The notes beneath the pieces were generated by a model. The model did not search any database. It worked only from the letters and a program-made list of their open reading frames with translations, and had not been told where the DNA came from. This document shows, piece after piece, positions 9,540 through 18,404 of a stretch of 64,000 nt of DNA (the first letter of the stretch is position 1; each line of letters opens with the position of its first letter). Made by a program: the position numbers and the translations under genes. Source of the stretch: a bacterium (GTDB lineage Bacteria > Verrucomicrobiota > Verrucomicrobiia > Limisphaerales > UBA11358); the NCBI GenBank assembly GCA_021813325.1, contig JAKALA010000005.1, forward strand, positions 62,001-126,000, read 5' to 3'.

Positions 9540-10517
9540 TCAATCTTCCGCCTTGAAGGATCGGGAAATCAAATCGCGCACGGCCAATCTCGGTTCCTTG
9601 CCTTCATAAAGCATCGCATAAACCTCATCAATGACCGGTGTGGACACATTCCTTTCCCGTGCCAGCCGATGCGCCGAACGCGCCGTCGGATAGCCCTCCG
9701 CCAATTTTGGATGCGAAGCCTGAATGGCGGCCATGGTTTCGCCGCGCCCAAGCCGATCACCCAAATCGCGATTCCGGCTTTGCCTCGAAAAACAAGTGAG
9801 CATCAAATCGCCAAGCCCGCTCAAGCCATTGAACGTTTCGGCCCGGGCACCACAAGCCACGCCCAATCGCCGCATTTCGGAAAGCGCCCGCGTCACCAGT
9901 CCCGCTTTGGTGTTGTCGCCGTAGCCCAACCCGTCGCTCACGCCGGCGCCGACGGCGATGACATTTTTCAACGCGCCACCGTATTCGACGCCAACCACGT
10001 CGGGGCTGCGGTAAATGCGGAATTCCGGCCGATGGAACAGGCCTTGAACCGTTTTGGCCGTGCCATCGCTTTCACAGGCGCAGACCACCGTGGTGGGAAT
10101 GCCCATGGCCACTTCGCGGGCAAAGCTGGGACCGGACAGCGCCACCACGCGATCAGGCGGCGCAAGTTCGCGCAAGATGCGGCTCATGGTTTCGCCGGTC
10201 TCAAACTCAATGCCTTTGGTCACGCTGACGAATACGCCGGGATGCCCTTTCAATTTCATCGCCACGTCGCGAAAAAACTGCGAGGGAATGGCCATCACCA
10301 GCACTTCGCGTCCGCCAATGGCTTTGGCAAAATCCGGCTCGACTCTCCAATCCGTCGGCAAAGCCACGCCCGGCAGCAGCTTCTCGCTGTGACCTTGTTT
10401 TAGTTCCGTCAGCAATGCCGCATTGATGTCCCATAGCGTCACGGAATTGCCGTTTTCGTGCAGCACTTTGGCCAGGGCCGCGCCCCATGCTCCCGCTCCT
10501 AAAACGCAAATTCTCAT
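9540..10517 (-). CDS. gpsA: NAD(P)H-dependent glycerol-3-phosphate dehydrogenase
   Basis: Reduces dihydroxyacetone phosphate to sn-glycerol 3-phosphate for phospholipid synthesis. N-terminal Rossmann motif CVLGAGAWGAALAKVL; catalytic lysine region YGGALKNVIAVGAGVSDGLG; conserved DNTKAGLVTRAL and GDLMLTCFS. The length of 325 residues is normal. It overlaps plsY by 4 bp (ATGA), so supply and first acylation of glycerol 3-phosphate are translationally coupled. Confidence 0.96.
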   Translation of the reverse strand: MRICVLGAGAWGAALAKVLHENGNSVTLWDINAALLTELKQGHSEKLLPGVALPTDWRVEPDFAKAIGGREVLVMAIPSQFFRDVAMKLKGHPGVFVSVTKGIEFETGETMSRILRELAPPDRVVALSGPSFAREVAMGIPTTVVCACESDGTAKTVQGLFHRPEFRIYRSPDVVGVEYGGALKNVIAVGAGVSDGLGYGDNTKAGLVTRALSEMRRLGVACGARAETFNGLSGLGDLMLTCFSRQSRNRDLGDRLGRGETMAAIQASHPKLAEGYPTARSAHRLARERNVSTPVIDEVYAMLYEGKEPRLAVRDLISRSFKAED

Positions 10518-11167
10518 TTAGCCTCCTTTTTTTTGCCAAAGCGATTTTCGGCTCCCGCCATGAGTCGTTGAATGTTGGATTTATGTTTGTAAATGGCCAG
10601 CGCGCCAAGCGCGGTGGTCACGATGCCCAGGAAATAATTGTGTGGTTGCATAATCCAAACTGCCGTTGGCAAAGCAATGGCACCGGAAATGGAGCCTACT
10701 GAGATATAACGCGTCAGCACTACCGCGAGAATGAAAACAACAAGCGCAATCAACAACGGCCAAGGCGCCAACGCGAGGTAAACACCGGCTGTCGTGGCGA
10801 TGCCCTTGCCACCTTTGAACTTCAACCAGCAGGTGTAGTTGTGGCCGAGCACGGCACAGATGCCAGCGAGTATTACGCAATTCTGCGCCTGCTGAAATGA
10901 AGCCATCAGGCCAGTTGCATTCGGGCTGAAATTGCAATAAATGATGAGTCCAAGCCAAACCGCCATGTAACCCTTCGTCGCATCCAGCAATAGCACCGCA
11001 ATTCCTATCGGCTTGCCCAAAACCCGCATGGCGTTGGTGGCGCCAATGTTGCCGCTGCCCACGCTGCGAATGTCAATGCCCTTGGCTTTCGCCGCCAAAA
11101 ACCCGAACGGGATGGAGCCAAGCAGATACGCACCGAGCGCCGTGACGATGTAGGCAATGTATGGCAC
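10514..11167 (-). CDS. plsY: Acyl-phosphate:glycerol-3-phosphate acyltransferase PlsY
   Basis: Membrane acyltransferase that makes lysophosphatidic acid from acyl phosphate and glycerol 3-phosphate. Signature motifs: LGSIPFGFLAAK, VGSGNIGATNAMR and FKGGKGIATTAGV, with about five membrane helices. The length of 217 residues is typical. It lies upstream of and overlaps gpsA. The next gene upstream diverges across ~180 bp. Confidence 0.95.
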   Translation of the reverse strand: MPYIAYIVTALGAYLLGSIPFGFLAAKAKGIDIRSVGSGNIGATNAMRVLGKPIGIAVLLLDATKGYMAVWLGLIIYCNFSPNATGLMASFQQAQNCVILAGICAVLGHNYTCWLKFKGGKGIATTAGVYLALAPWPLLIALVVFILAVVLTRYISVGSISGAIALPTAVWIMQPHNYFLGIVTTALGALAIYKHKSNIQRLMAGAENRFGKKKEAK

Positions 11168-11190
11168 GGCGATAATCTAACGGTTGCCGG

Positions 11191-11216
11191 CTGAAAGTTG
11201 AAAGTTGAAAGTTCAA
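11191..11216. repeat. Short GAAAGTT tandem repeat in the plsY/oxidoreductase intergenic region
   Basis: Three TGAAAGT-type units run head to tail (ctgaaagttgaaagttgaa), ending in the inverted form gttcaac. About 60 bp on, at 11280-11301, is ctttgcacctttgcgcctttgcg, another simple repeated phrase seen in many bacterial intergenic regions. This lies in the divergent gap between plsY and the oxidoreductase; role unknown. Confidence 0.5.
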
Positions 11217-11347
11217 CCTGACGGCTCACACCAGGACGAATAGCCAAAATCATTTCTCGCGGTGGCAATTCATTTTCTTTGCACCTTTGCGCCTTTGCGT
11301 GAGCAATTTTGATTTTCCGCCAGCGGCTTTACTGGCAAACTTCGCGC

Positions 11348-12382
11348 ATGGCAAAAGTCAAAGTCGCCGTCCTCGGCACTGGTTCGCTCGGTCAGCATCA
11401 CACTCGCATCTATTCCGAACTGCACGCCGCCGGCAAAGTGGAACTTACCGGCATTTATGATGCCCACGCGGAGACCGCCCGCAAAATCGCCGACAAACAT
11501 CAACTGCGCGTCTTCAGTTCGATCGCGGAAGCGGCATCTGCCAGCGATGCCTTGAACGTTGTCACGCCAACCATCACGCATTACGAGATTGCCAAGGAAT
11601 TGCTTGCCCAGGGAAAACACGTTCTGGTCGAAAAGCCCATGACCAGCGAGACCACGCAGGCAGCTGAATTGATCCAACTTGCCCAGGCGAAGAACTGCGT
11701 GTTGCAGGTCGGTCATGTGGAACGATTCAATCCCGTTTTCAAATTTTTGGAAGACGCCGCCACGGAACCCAAATTCATCGAATGCCACCGGCTTTCACCC
11801 TATCCCGCCCGTTCCATGGACATTGGCGTAGTGCTGGATTTGATGATTCACGATCTTGATATTGTGCTCGCGTTCGTGAAATCCCCGGTCGTCAACGTGG
11901 AAGGCGTGGGCATTCCCGTGTTGAGCAAGAGCGAGGATATTGCGAATGCGCGACTGCGCTTTGCCAATGGCTGTATCGCCAACCTGACCGTCAGCCGCAT
12001 CAGCCCGGAGCGGATGCGGAAGATCCGCGTATTCAGCGGCCCCACGAATCCCTGTTACATCTCGCTGGATTATCGTTTGCAGGAAGGCTTCATTTACCGC
12101 GTGGCCCGCGAAGGCGAGGAGGAAACGCCCTTCATCAAAAAGGTGCTCGCCGCCAAGCTCGGCATTGGCAAGGACTCGGCGATTGTCAGTGAATTTGCCG
12201 GTCGCAAAATCGTGCGCGAGCCGGTTCCGATCAACAAAGACGAGCCGCTGAAACTGGAGTTGCAGCATTTCGTCAATTGCGTTCGCGAGAAACAAACGCC
12301 CGTGGTGAGCGGTGAAGCCGGCAAACGCGCGCTCGATCTGGCGTTTGAAATCACGCGTCAGATTCAACAAATCAAGCAGTGA
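11348..12382 (+). CDS. Gfo/Idh/MocA family oxidoreductase
   Basis: NAD(P)-dependent sugar-type oxidoreductase. The Rossmann motif VAVLGTGSLGQHHTRIY follows directly on the ATG at 11348, so I prefer that start to 11309; then comes LVEKPMT with the EKP lysine. The C-terminal domain is typical (VGHVERFNPVFKFL, MIHDLDIVLAF). It lies 1.2 kb before lpxB. In some phyla a related enzyme (GnnA) makes the 3-amino sugar of lipid A and sits near lpxA/lpxB; that role is possible, but no aminotransferase partner is visible. Confidence 0.88.
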   Translation: MAKVKVAVLGTGSLGQHHTRIYSELHAAGKVELTGIYDAHAETARKIADKHQLRVFSSIAEAASASDALNVVTPTITHYEIAKELLAQGKHVLVEKPMTSETTQAAELIQLAQAKNCVLQVGHVERFNPVFKFLEDAATEPKFIECHRLSPYPARSMDIGVVLDLMIHDLDIVLAFVKSPVVNVEGVGIPVLSKSEDIANARLRFANGCIANLTVSRISPERMRKIRVFSGPTNPCYISLDYRLQEGFIYRVAREGEEETPFIKKVLAAKLGIGKDSAIVSEFAGRKIVREPVPINKDEPLKLELQHFVNCVREKQTPVVSGEAGKRALDLAFEITRQIQQIKQ

Positions 12383-12391
12383 AAGCGGGAT

Positions 12392-12952
12392 TTATTTGGC
12401 AGAAGTCTGATTGGGTTGCCATTCGGATCGCAACAGACCGTAGAATGCGTGATCCACATAGGCGTCGCCCAGCCGTTCCACCTGCCGAATAATGCCTTCC
12501 AATTTGAATCCCAGGCGTTCAGGAATCCGCCGGCTGCGGGCATTTTCCGTGGCGCACTCAATCGTGATACGGTTCACATTCAGTTCGTTGAAACAGTAGT
12601 TAATCACCGCGCGACAACTGGCGGTCATGATTCCACGACCTTGATGTGCTTCATCCAGCCAGTAGCTCAAGGCCGTCCAGCCGTTCGTTCGATCAAGATT
12701 CAAATGGTGAATCATCCCGCATAACCGGTCTTCGAACCAGATGCCAAAACAAAAACCTTCTGCCTTGCCATTTTGCTGCTGCCAAATTTGAATTGCTTGG
12801 CCGACATCTGTTTCAGAGCGGACCAGATTAACCCACGGCAACCACCGGGTTAGCTGGCTGCGATTGTTTTCCAACATCCAGCTTAATTCCAAGCCGTGCT
12901 GGGCTTCAAGTGGGCGTAAAACTGTATGTCGATTGACTGTCAGCGAAATCAT
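12392..12952 (-). CDS. GNAT family N-acetyltransferase, RimJ/RimL-like
   Basis: 186-residue acetyltransferase. Its layout matches ribosomal-protein-serine-acetyltransferase-like enzymes: LRPLEAQHGLELSWMLENN at the start, GFCFGIWFEDRLCGMIHHL, the acetyl-CoA loop in LDEAHQGRGIMTASCRAVI, and NVNRITIECATENARSRRIPERLGF. It converges on the oxidoreductase with a 9-bp gap. Substrate unknown. Confidence 0.88.
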   Translation of the reverse strand: MISLTVNRHTVLRPLEAQHGLELSWMLENNRSQLTRWLPWVNLVRSETDVGQAIQIWQQQNGKAEGFCFGIWFEDRLCGMIHHLNLDRTNGWTALSYWLDEAHQGRGIMTASCRAVINYCFNELNVNRITIECATENARSRRIPERLGFKLEGIIRQVERLGDAYVDHAFYGLLRSEWQPNQTSAK

Positions 12953-13020
12953 TTCGTGGCCATTAAGCTGTGAATTCAGATTTGCTCCTCAGCCATGGCC
13001 AACACGACCAACTTGAATCA

Positions 13021-13422
13021 TCAGGCTAATGCATTGAGGGCAATTCCATCTTTCGCCGAAAGCGAGCTGGCTTTGCCTGCTGAACTTCCGCTTTGCTCAT
13101 CAACTTTATGGTTCTTCAATGCCGATTCTAGATTTGTAAATGCTTGTTGCGCTGCGGAAAGATCGCCCGATTGAATCGCCCTGGTCAGGTTCTGATAGTT
13201 TGCATTCGCGTTCATGTTCCGCCCAAAAGGCTGAACCCCATCAGAAATGGAGCGGGCAGACCAAGATTGCTCCAGAGTGTGCAAGGCATTTTGAGCTAAT
13301 GAAAGATTCCCGTATGACAAAGCCGTGCCAATGGATTTCAAATCATTATTTGCCGGCCCCGAATCCTCTTCAATCGGGCGCCTGTAATTCGCAGGCATGA
13401 AAACGCTGGATATACTGCTCAT
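13021..13422 (-). CDS. Hypothetical protein with two short helical repeats
   Basis: Small protein, 133 residues from the ATG at 13422 (MSSISSVFMPANYRR); the track's 173-residue version adds a poorly supported N-terminus that runs into the lpxB leader. Two copies of a repeat of the form AxxxGNLSxAQxAxxxLE / AIQSGDLSAAQQAFTNLE can be read, giving two predicted helical hairpins, followed by a low-complexity serine/alanine tail. I recognise no function. It diverges from lpxB. Confidence 0.6.
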   Translation of the reverse strand: MSSISSVFMPANYRRPIEEDSGPANNDLKSIGTALSYGNLSLAQNALHTLEQSWSARSISDGVQPFGRNMNANANYQNLTRAIQSGDLSAAQQAFTNLESALKNHKVDEQSGSSAGKASSLSAKDGIALNALA

Positions 13423-13600
13423 AAACCATTCCGTTGCTTCATTTGTTTCATTGCAGATCGGAATCCGCCGTATCTTGTCATCGGCTGTTTGCGGAGAAAC
13501 TTGAGGGATAAATTCAACGGTTTTGACTTGGCTGAATTTCATCCCGGCCAGCCGTCAAAATTTGCTCCATGACGCCATGTCTCTGTGGCAAACTGACCGG

Positions 13601-14761
13601 GTGAAGCCGAAAACATTCATGCTCATTGCCGGTGAAGCCAGTGGCGATCTGCTCGCAGCGGAATTGGTTGCGGCTCTGCGGGCAAAGCTGCCGGACGCCC
13701 GGTTTTTCGGCGCTGGGGGCGCTAAAATGGCCGCCGCAAATGTCGAACTGGCTTTTGACATGACCCAACACGCCATGGTCGGCATCCCGACCGTCGGCAA
13801 GTATCTCAAATTGCGGCAGATGGGAGATCAATTACGGGAAATGGCCATCAAGCGCGCCCCGGATGTGGTTATCGGCATTGATTATGGCGGGTTCAACCTG
13901 CGATTCGGCCACGCCATTAAACGCTATATCCGCGAAAACCCATTCTCCACCTGGAAACCGAAGCTGGTGCAATTTGTCTCTCCGCAAGTCTGGGCATCCC
14001 GCCCGCGACGCGCCCGGCAGATTGCCGCCGACTACGATCTGTTGCTGAGTATTTTCCCCTTTGAGAAAGCGTGGTATGCCGCCCGGGTTCCGCAATTGCG
14101 TGTCGAATTTGTAGGCCATCCCATGATAGACCGTTTTGCCAGGGAAGATTTGGAATTCGCCCGGCGAGGTTCAGAGCGCTCTTCTACTCCGAATCATCAG
14201 GCCAAAATCCTGTTGCTGCCGGGCAGTCGAACGGGCGAGTTAAAACAGCACTTGCCGGTGATGCTTCAAGCCTTGCAATTGATCCAACAAAAATTGCCGG
14301 AGGCCAAAGCCAAAATGGTCCTGCCCAATCCGGCCCTGATGCGGCTGGCCCAATCATTGGGAGCAAAACTGGAAATTCAAATCGGCGAACTGCCCTGGGC
14401 CTTGTCGGAAGCGGACGTGGTATTGACCAAAACCGGCACCGTCACCATGGAATGCGCCTACTTCGGCGCGCCGGCCGTTACGCTGTATCGCAAGCAACTC
14501 TTGGGACTGGCCTTGGCGCTCCGCATTATCAAAATAAAAACGCTGACCATGCCGAATTTGCTGGCCGGCGAGGAAGTTTATCCCGAATTTCTGCAAAAGG
14601 CTGCCACCCCGCAAAACTTGGCGGAAGCCACGCTCGCCCTGCTGCAAGACCCAGCCAGACAGCAAAAAATCAAACGGCAGCTCGCCCAGATCATCGATTC
14701 GCTTGGCCAGCCGGGCGCCCCGAAACGCGCGGCGGACGCGGTCTTGAGCTTGTTTCCATGA
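13601..14761 (+). CDS. lpxB: Lipid-A-disaccharide synthase
   Basis: Condenses UDP-2,3-diacylglucosamine with lipid X in lipid A synthesis. Seen: MLIAGEASGDLLAAELV, DMTQHAMVGIPTVGKYL, IGIDYGGFNLR, VQFVSPQVWASRPRRA, VEFVGHPMID, LLLPGSRTGELKQHLPVML and KTGTVTMECAYFGAPAVTLY. I take the GTG at 13601 as start because the conserved part begins at once; an ATG at 13577 is also possible. It implies an outer membrane with lipid A. It overlaps the next small gene by 4 bp (ATGA). Confidence 0.93.
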   Translation: MKPKTFMLIAGEASGDLLAAELVAALRAKLPDARFFGAGGAKMAAANVELAFDMTQHAMVGIPTVGKYLKLRQMGDQLREMAIKRAPDVVIGIDYGGFNLRFGHAIKRYIRENPFSTWKPKLVQFVSPQVWASRPRRARQIAADYDLLLSIFPFEKAWYAARVPQLRVEFVGHPMIDRFAREDLEFARRGSERSSTPNHQAKILLLPGSRTGELKQHLPVMLQALQLIQQKLPEAKAKMVLPNPALMRLAQSLGAKLEIQIGELPWALSEADVVLTKTGTVTMECAYFGAPAVTLYRKQLLGLALALRIIKIKTLTMPNLLAGEEVYPEFLQKAATPQNLAEATLALLQDPARQQKIKRQLAQIIDSLGQPGAPKRAADAVLSLFP

Positions 14762-15012
14762 AAGACCTGACCCATCCCATCTGGATCAAACTGAAAGGAA
14801 TCCTGTTCCTGCTCATCGGGCTTGCGTCGGCCACATTGATCTTGCTCGACAACTGGAAATGGCAAACCGCCATTCTGCTGGCGGTTGTCATCTGGAGTTT
14901 CTGCCGTTTTTATTACTTTGCGTTTTACGTCATCGAGAAATACGTGGACCCGAATTACAAGTTCTCCGGTCTCTTTGCTTTTGCCAGATATTTGATGCGG
15001 CGGCGCAAGTAA
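14758..15012 (+). CDS. Small membrane protein coupled to lpxB
   Basis: 84-residue protein starting at the ATGA overlap with lpxB; the ORF track hides it as the tail of a 313-residue ORF whose first two thirds is a shadow of lpxB. Seen: MKDLTHPIWIKLKGILFLLI, two hydrophobic helices (residues ~11-29 and ~37-56) and a basic C-terminus (FARYLMRRRK). I do not recognise a family. The coupling suggests a role at the membrane linked to lipid A. Confidence 0.75.
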   Translation: MKDLTHPIWIKLKGILFLLIGLASATLILLDNWKWQTAILLAVVIWSFCRFYYFAFYVIEKYVDPNYKFSGLFAFARYLMRRRK

Positions 15013-15124
15013 ATCTCCGTGCTGGATTTCCCCCCTCGCAAAAGTTCGCGCGTCGGGCAACTCAAACCTTGTTCACGTTCCCGTTTTGGCTTTCCTTATT
15101 TCACCTGCGTTTTAACTTTTAGTC

Positions 15125-15616
15125 ATGGAATCACTGCACGCGCCCTGGCGCATTGAATATATTTTAGCGCCCAAGCCAAAGCTGGAAACGAGCTTGTTCA
15201 CCAGCATTGCCCAGTCGGACGACGACATTGGCAACCACGTGATTGCCCGCGACCGCACCTGCTACGCCCTGCTCAATCGTTACCCTTACAACGGCGGACA
15301 TTTAATGGTGGTTCCCTACAAAGCCGTGGCCGATCTGCACGGACTGACGGATGAAGAACTCGCGGATTTGTGGAAACTGGCACGCCGCTGCATCTCCGCC
15401 CTCAAGGCCATCATGAAGCCGGACGGGTTTAATGTGGGCATCAACCTCGGCAAAGTTGCCGGCGCGGGCATCGTCGAACACCTGCACATTCACATTGTGC
15501 CGCGGTGGAATGGCGATACGAATTTCATGCCGGTCATTGCCGGAACCGGCGTGGTGCCGGACGCCCTGCTGGACATCGCCGCAAAACTTCGAACGGAACT
15601 GGCAAAGCAAATTTAA
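15125..15616 (+). CDS. HIT family protein (nucleotide hydrolase/transferase)
   Basis: Histidine-triad protein of 163 residues. The triad is HLHIHIVPRW, and the N-terminal part has the Ap4A-phosphorylase/Fhit-like layout (ALLNRYPYNGGHLMVVPY). The likely substrate is a dinucleoside polyphosphate or nucleotidyl conjugate; the exact one cannot be read from sequence. It is the first gene of a tight run with phoH, ybeY, DUF502 and recO. Confidence 0.92.
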   Translation: MESLHAPWRIEYILAPKPKLETSLFTSIAQSDDDIGNHVIARDRTCYALLNRYPYNGGHLMVVPYKAVADLHGLTDEELADLWKLARRCISALKAIMKPDGFNVGINLGKVAGAGIVEHLHIHIVPRWNGDTNFMPVIAGTGVVPDALLDIAAKLRTELAKQI

Positions 15617-15619
15617 ACT

Positions 15620-16585
15620 GTGGCCACGGAAACACTTCATTTTGAAAACGCGCGGTTCGCGCAGCAACTGTTCAACCATGAGCCGCGCAATCTGGCTTTG
15701 CTCGAACCGGAACTCGGCGTCAAAGCCACCGCGCGCGAAGGCTGGATCAAGCTGGAAGGAACTCCGGACGCCATTGAACGCGCCCGGCATCTTTTTGCTT
15801 CCTTGGAAAGTTTGCTGAAAGCGGGTTCGCCGGTCAAAAACCGTGAATTCACTCACGCTTTAAACGTCGTGAAAAACGAAGGCGGCACCGCGCTGAAGGA
15901 CTTGGTCAGCGATCGCGTGATGACACACGAACGCAAGCCCGGCGTCACGGCCAAAACGGTCGGGCAGAAAAAATATCTCGATGCCATTCGCAAGCACGAC
16001 ATCACATTTGGCATTGGTCCCGCCGGCACCGGCAAGACTTATCTGGCGGTCGCCATGGCACTCGCCGCCCTGCGTGAGGGCGGCATTTCACGCCTCATTC
16101 TGACCCGTCCCGCCGTCGAAGCCGGCGAGGCGCTGGGATTTTTGCCCGGCGACCTTTACGAAAAGATCACGCCATATTTGCGGCCATTGCACGATGCGTT
16201 GCACGACATGCTGCCGGCGGAAGAATTACAACGCCACACCGAGCGCAGCACCATTGAAATTGCACCGCTGGCCTACATGCGCGGGCGAACGTTGAACAAC
16301 GCCTTCATCATTCTGGACGAGGCGCAAAATGCCACCACCGAACAAATGCTGATGTTTCTCACCCGGCTTGGTCATGGTTCAAAGGCTGTGATCACGGGCG
16401 ACGAAACCCAGACCGACCTGCCCGCGCACAAGCATTCCGGCCTGGCCGAAGCGCACCGCGCCCTGAAACACACGGAAGGCATTGCCATCATCGAATTCTC
16501 CAAACGCGACGTCGTCCGGCATCCGCTGGTGCAGCGCATCATCGCCGCCTATGAGCACCATCGCGGCACCGCCCAGAAGGAATGA
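15620..16585 (+). CDS. PhoH family ATPase
   Basis: Cytosolic P-loop ATPase of the PhoH/PhoL family, 321 residues, GTG start. An N-terminal KH-like segment is followed by Walker A (GPAGTGKTYLAVA) and Walker B (AFIILDEAQNAT), with the conserved RPAVEAGEALGFLPGD and FLTRLGHGSKAVITGDETQTDLP. It overlaps ybeY by 4 bp, the usual pairing, which points to a role with RNA or ribosome maturation. Confidence 0.94.
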   Translation: MATETLHFENARFAQQLFNHEPRNLALLEPELGVKATAREGWIKLEGTPDAIERARHLFASLESLLKAGSPVKNREFTHALNVVKNEGGTALKDLVSDRVMTHERKPGVTAKTVGQKKYLDAIRKHDITFGIGPAGTGKTYLAVAMALAALREGGISRLILTRPAVEAGEALGFLPGDLYEKITPYLRPLHDALHDMLPAEELQRHTERSTIEIAPLAYMRGRTLNNAFIILDEAQNATTEQMLMFLTRLGHGSKAVITGDETQTDLPAHKHSGLAEAHRALKHTEGIAIIEFSKRDVVRHPLVQRIIAAYEHHRGTAQKE

Positions 16586-17055
16586 ACGTCGCCATTGTCA
16601 ACCGCCAGCGCAGCAGGAAGATCAATACCCGGCTGCTGAAGCAAATGATCGGGGAATTGTTCTCTGAATTGAAAATCAGCGAAGCCGAGTTGGGCATCAT
16701 CCTCGTCGGCGCCCGGGAAATGGCGCGGGTCAACCGGGAATTTTTGCAGCACGAAGGTTCCACCGACGTCATCACCTTTGACCATCGGGATGAACCATTG
16801 CCCACCGATCAGGTTCACGGTGAACTATTCATTTGTGTGGATGACGCCATCAAGCAGGCCGGGGAATTCAAGACCACCTGGCAATCTGAAATCGTTCGAT
16901 ATGTGGTTCATGGCGTTCTGCATCTGCTGGGCTACGATGATTTGCAACCGCATTTGCGCCGGGTCATGAAACGCGAGGAAAACCGGCTCGTGCGCCGGCT
17001 TGAAAAACGCTTTTCACTCGCGGAACTATCCTCCGCCGGTAAAATTGGGGCGTGA
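16582..17055 (+). CDS. ybeY: rRNA maturation factor / endoribonuclease YbeY
   Basis: Zinc-dependent endoribonuclease needed for 16S rRNA 3'-end processing and ribosome quality control. Signature HGVLHLLGYDD (H3xH5xH-type metal site) and the preceding STDVITFDHRDE are present. The length of 157 residues is normal. It sits between phoH and the DUF502 gene, with ATGA and GTGA overlaps on either side. Confidence 0.95.
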   Translation: MNVAIVNRQRSRKINTRLLKQMIGELFSELKISEAELGIILVGAREMARVNREFLQHEGSTDVITFDHRDEPLPTDQVHGELFICVDDAIKQAGEFKTTWQSEIVRYVVHGVLHLLGYDDLQPHLRRVMKREENRLVRRLEKRFSLAELSSAGKIGA

Positions 17056-17717
17056 GAAAGAATTTATTCGCGCGGTGGCGGGCCAGTTTTTTTGCCGGAT
17101 TGGCGGTTACCCTGCCCGCCTTGCTGACCATTGCCGTCATCAAGTGGCTGTTCGGCACCATTTCCAGCTTTACGGACACGCTGCTGTTCTTTCTGCCCTA
17201 TCTTCTACCGCCGAGTGAAGTTTATCAAAACGGCCAGGCGGGACCGATGCTCTGGCATTGGAGTCTGCTGGCGCTTCTCTTTGCCATAACGCTGATTACC
17301 GGGGTTGGTCTGCTGGCGCGTTATTACATCGGCAAACGCATGATCGAGTGGATCGACCTCACCATGATGAGCGTGCCGTTCGTCAACAAGTTTTACGGCG
17401 CCATCAAGCAGGTCAACGAAGCTTTTTCGGGGAATAAAAACTCGTTCAAAACGGTGGTCATGGTGGAATTCCCGCGCGAAGGCATGTATTCCGTCGGCTT
17501 TCTGACCAGTGAACAGCATGCGGAAGTGCAGCAAAAGACGAAGGAAAATGTCGTGGCGGTGTTTATTCCCACCACCCCCAATCCGACTTCCGGATTTCTC
17601 CTGCTGGTGCCCGAAGAAAAAGTTACCAAACTGGACATGAGCGTAGCCGACGGCATTAAATACATCGTCAGCCTCGGCTCCATTTCGCCGGAACAACTTC
17701 CGCTTCACAGCCAATGA
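17052..17717 (+). CDS. DUF502 family membrane protein
   Basis: 221-residue protein starting at a GTG that overlaps the ybeY stop. Two membrane helices are seen: AGLAVTLPALLTIAVIKWLF near residue 18 and LLALLFAITLITGVGLLARY near residue 76. The DUF502 blocks PFVNKFYGAIKQVNEAF, VVMVEFPREGMYSVGFLT and VAVFIPTTPNPTSGFLLLVP follow. Function unknown. It overlaps recO by 4 bp. Confidence 0.9.
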   Translation: MRKNLFARWRASFFAGLAVTLPALLTIAVIKWLFGTISSFTDTLLFFLPYLLPPSEVYQNGQAGPMLWHWSLLALLFAITLITGVGLLARYYIGKRMIEWIDLTMMSVPFVNKFYGAIKQVNEAFSGNKNSFKTVVMVEFPREGMYSVGFLTSEQHAEVQQKTKENVVAVFIPTTPNPTSGFLLLVPEEKVTKLDMSVADGIKYIVSLGSISPEQLPLHSQ

Positions 17718-18361
17718 TCGAGTCTGCCCGTGGCATCATCCTACGCACCCGGCCACTGACTGAAACCAGCCTGATCATTCACTGGCTGACGCCAGAGTTT
17801 GGCCGGTTGGCCACCGTGGCCAAGGGCGCCCGCCGCCCCAAGTCACCGTTCGCCGGCAAGCTGGATTTGTTCTACGCAGCGGATTTCACCTTCACCCGCA
17901 GCCGCAGCTCTGAATTGCACGCCCTGCGGGAAACCCAGTTGCTGGATACGCACCGCGCCATCCGCGAAGACCTTTCCAAGCTTCAGCAGGCCGGCTACGT
18001 CACAGCGTTCATTGAACAAACCACAGAGACCGAAACGCCGATGCCGGAAATTTTTGACTTGGCCAGCGGTTTCCTCAGATGGCTTTGCCTGGCAGAACCC
18101 GCCCCGCAAAACATTCTGGCACTGGAACTCAAATTGCTACGGGAACTTGGACAATTGCCAGAGGTTGAAGAAACGCGATTAACGTCTGGCGCCAAAAAAG
18201 TTGCTGAAATGCTGTTGAATGACGAGTGGAGCCGCCTTAACCGGCTAAAATTAAGCCAGTTGCAATGCGAAGAATTGCAACAGTGGCTGCACCATTTTTT
18301 GACATTTCATCTCGGACGCGCGCCCCGGGGACGAGCCGCCGCCTTGAGGGGAAAACCGTGA
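17714..18361 (+). CDS. recO: DNA repair protein RecO
   Basis: Recombination mediator that loads RecA with RecF/RecR. The N-terminal OB-fold segment (SARGIILRTRPLTETSLIIHWLTPEFGRLATVAKGARR) is clear. The 215-residue protein has only two well-separated cysteines (CLAEPA, LQCEEL) and no CxxC pair, so the C-terminal zinc-finger seen in many RecO proteins is absent. It is the last gene of the HIT-phoH-ybeY-DUF502-recO run. Confidence 0.9.
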   Translation: MIESARGIILRTRPLTETSLIIHWLTPEFGRLATVAKGARRPKSPFAGKLDLFYAADFTFTRSRSSELHALRETQLLDTHRAIREDLSKLQQAGYVTAFIEQTTETETPMPEIFDLASGFLRWLCLAEPAPQNILALELKLLRELGQLPEVEETRLTSGAKKVAEMLLNDEWSRLNRLKLSQLQCEELQQWLHHFLTFHLGRAPRGRAAALRGKP

Positions 18362-18404
18362 CACGTTTCGACCCCAAAACTGCCTATTTTTTAGGCTGCT
18401 TAGA

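Noticed and set aside
14071-14757. Upstream two thirds of the 313-residue ORF ending at 15012
   Set aside because: Out-of-frame shadow of lpxB; only the part from 14758 is accepted.
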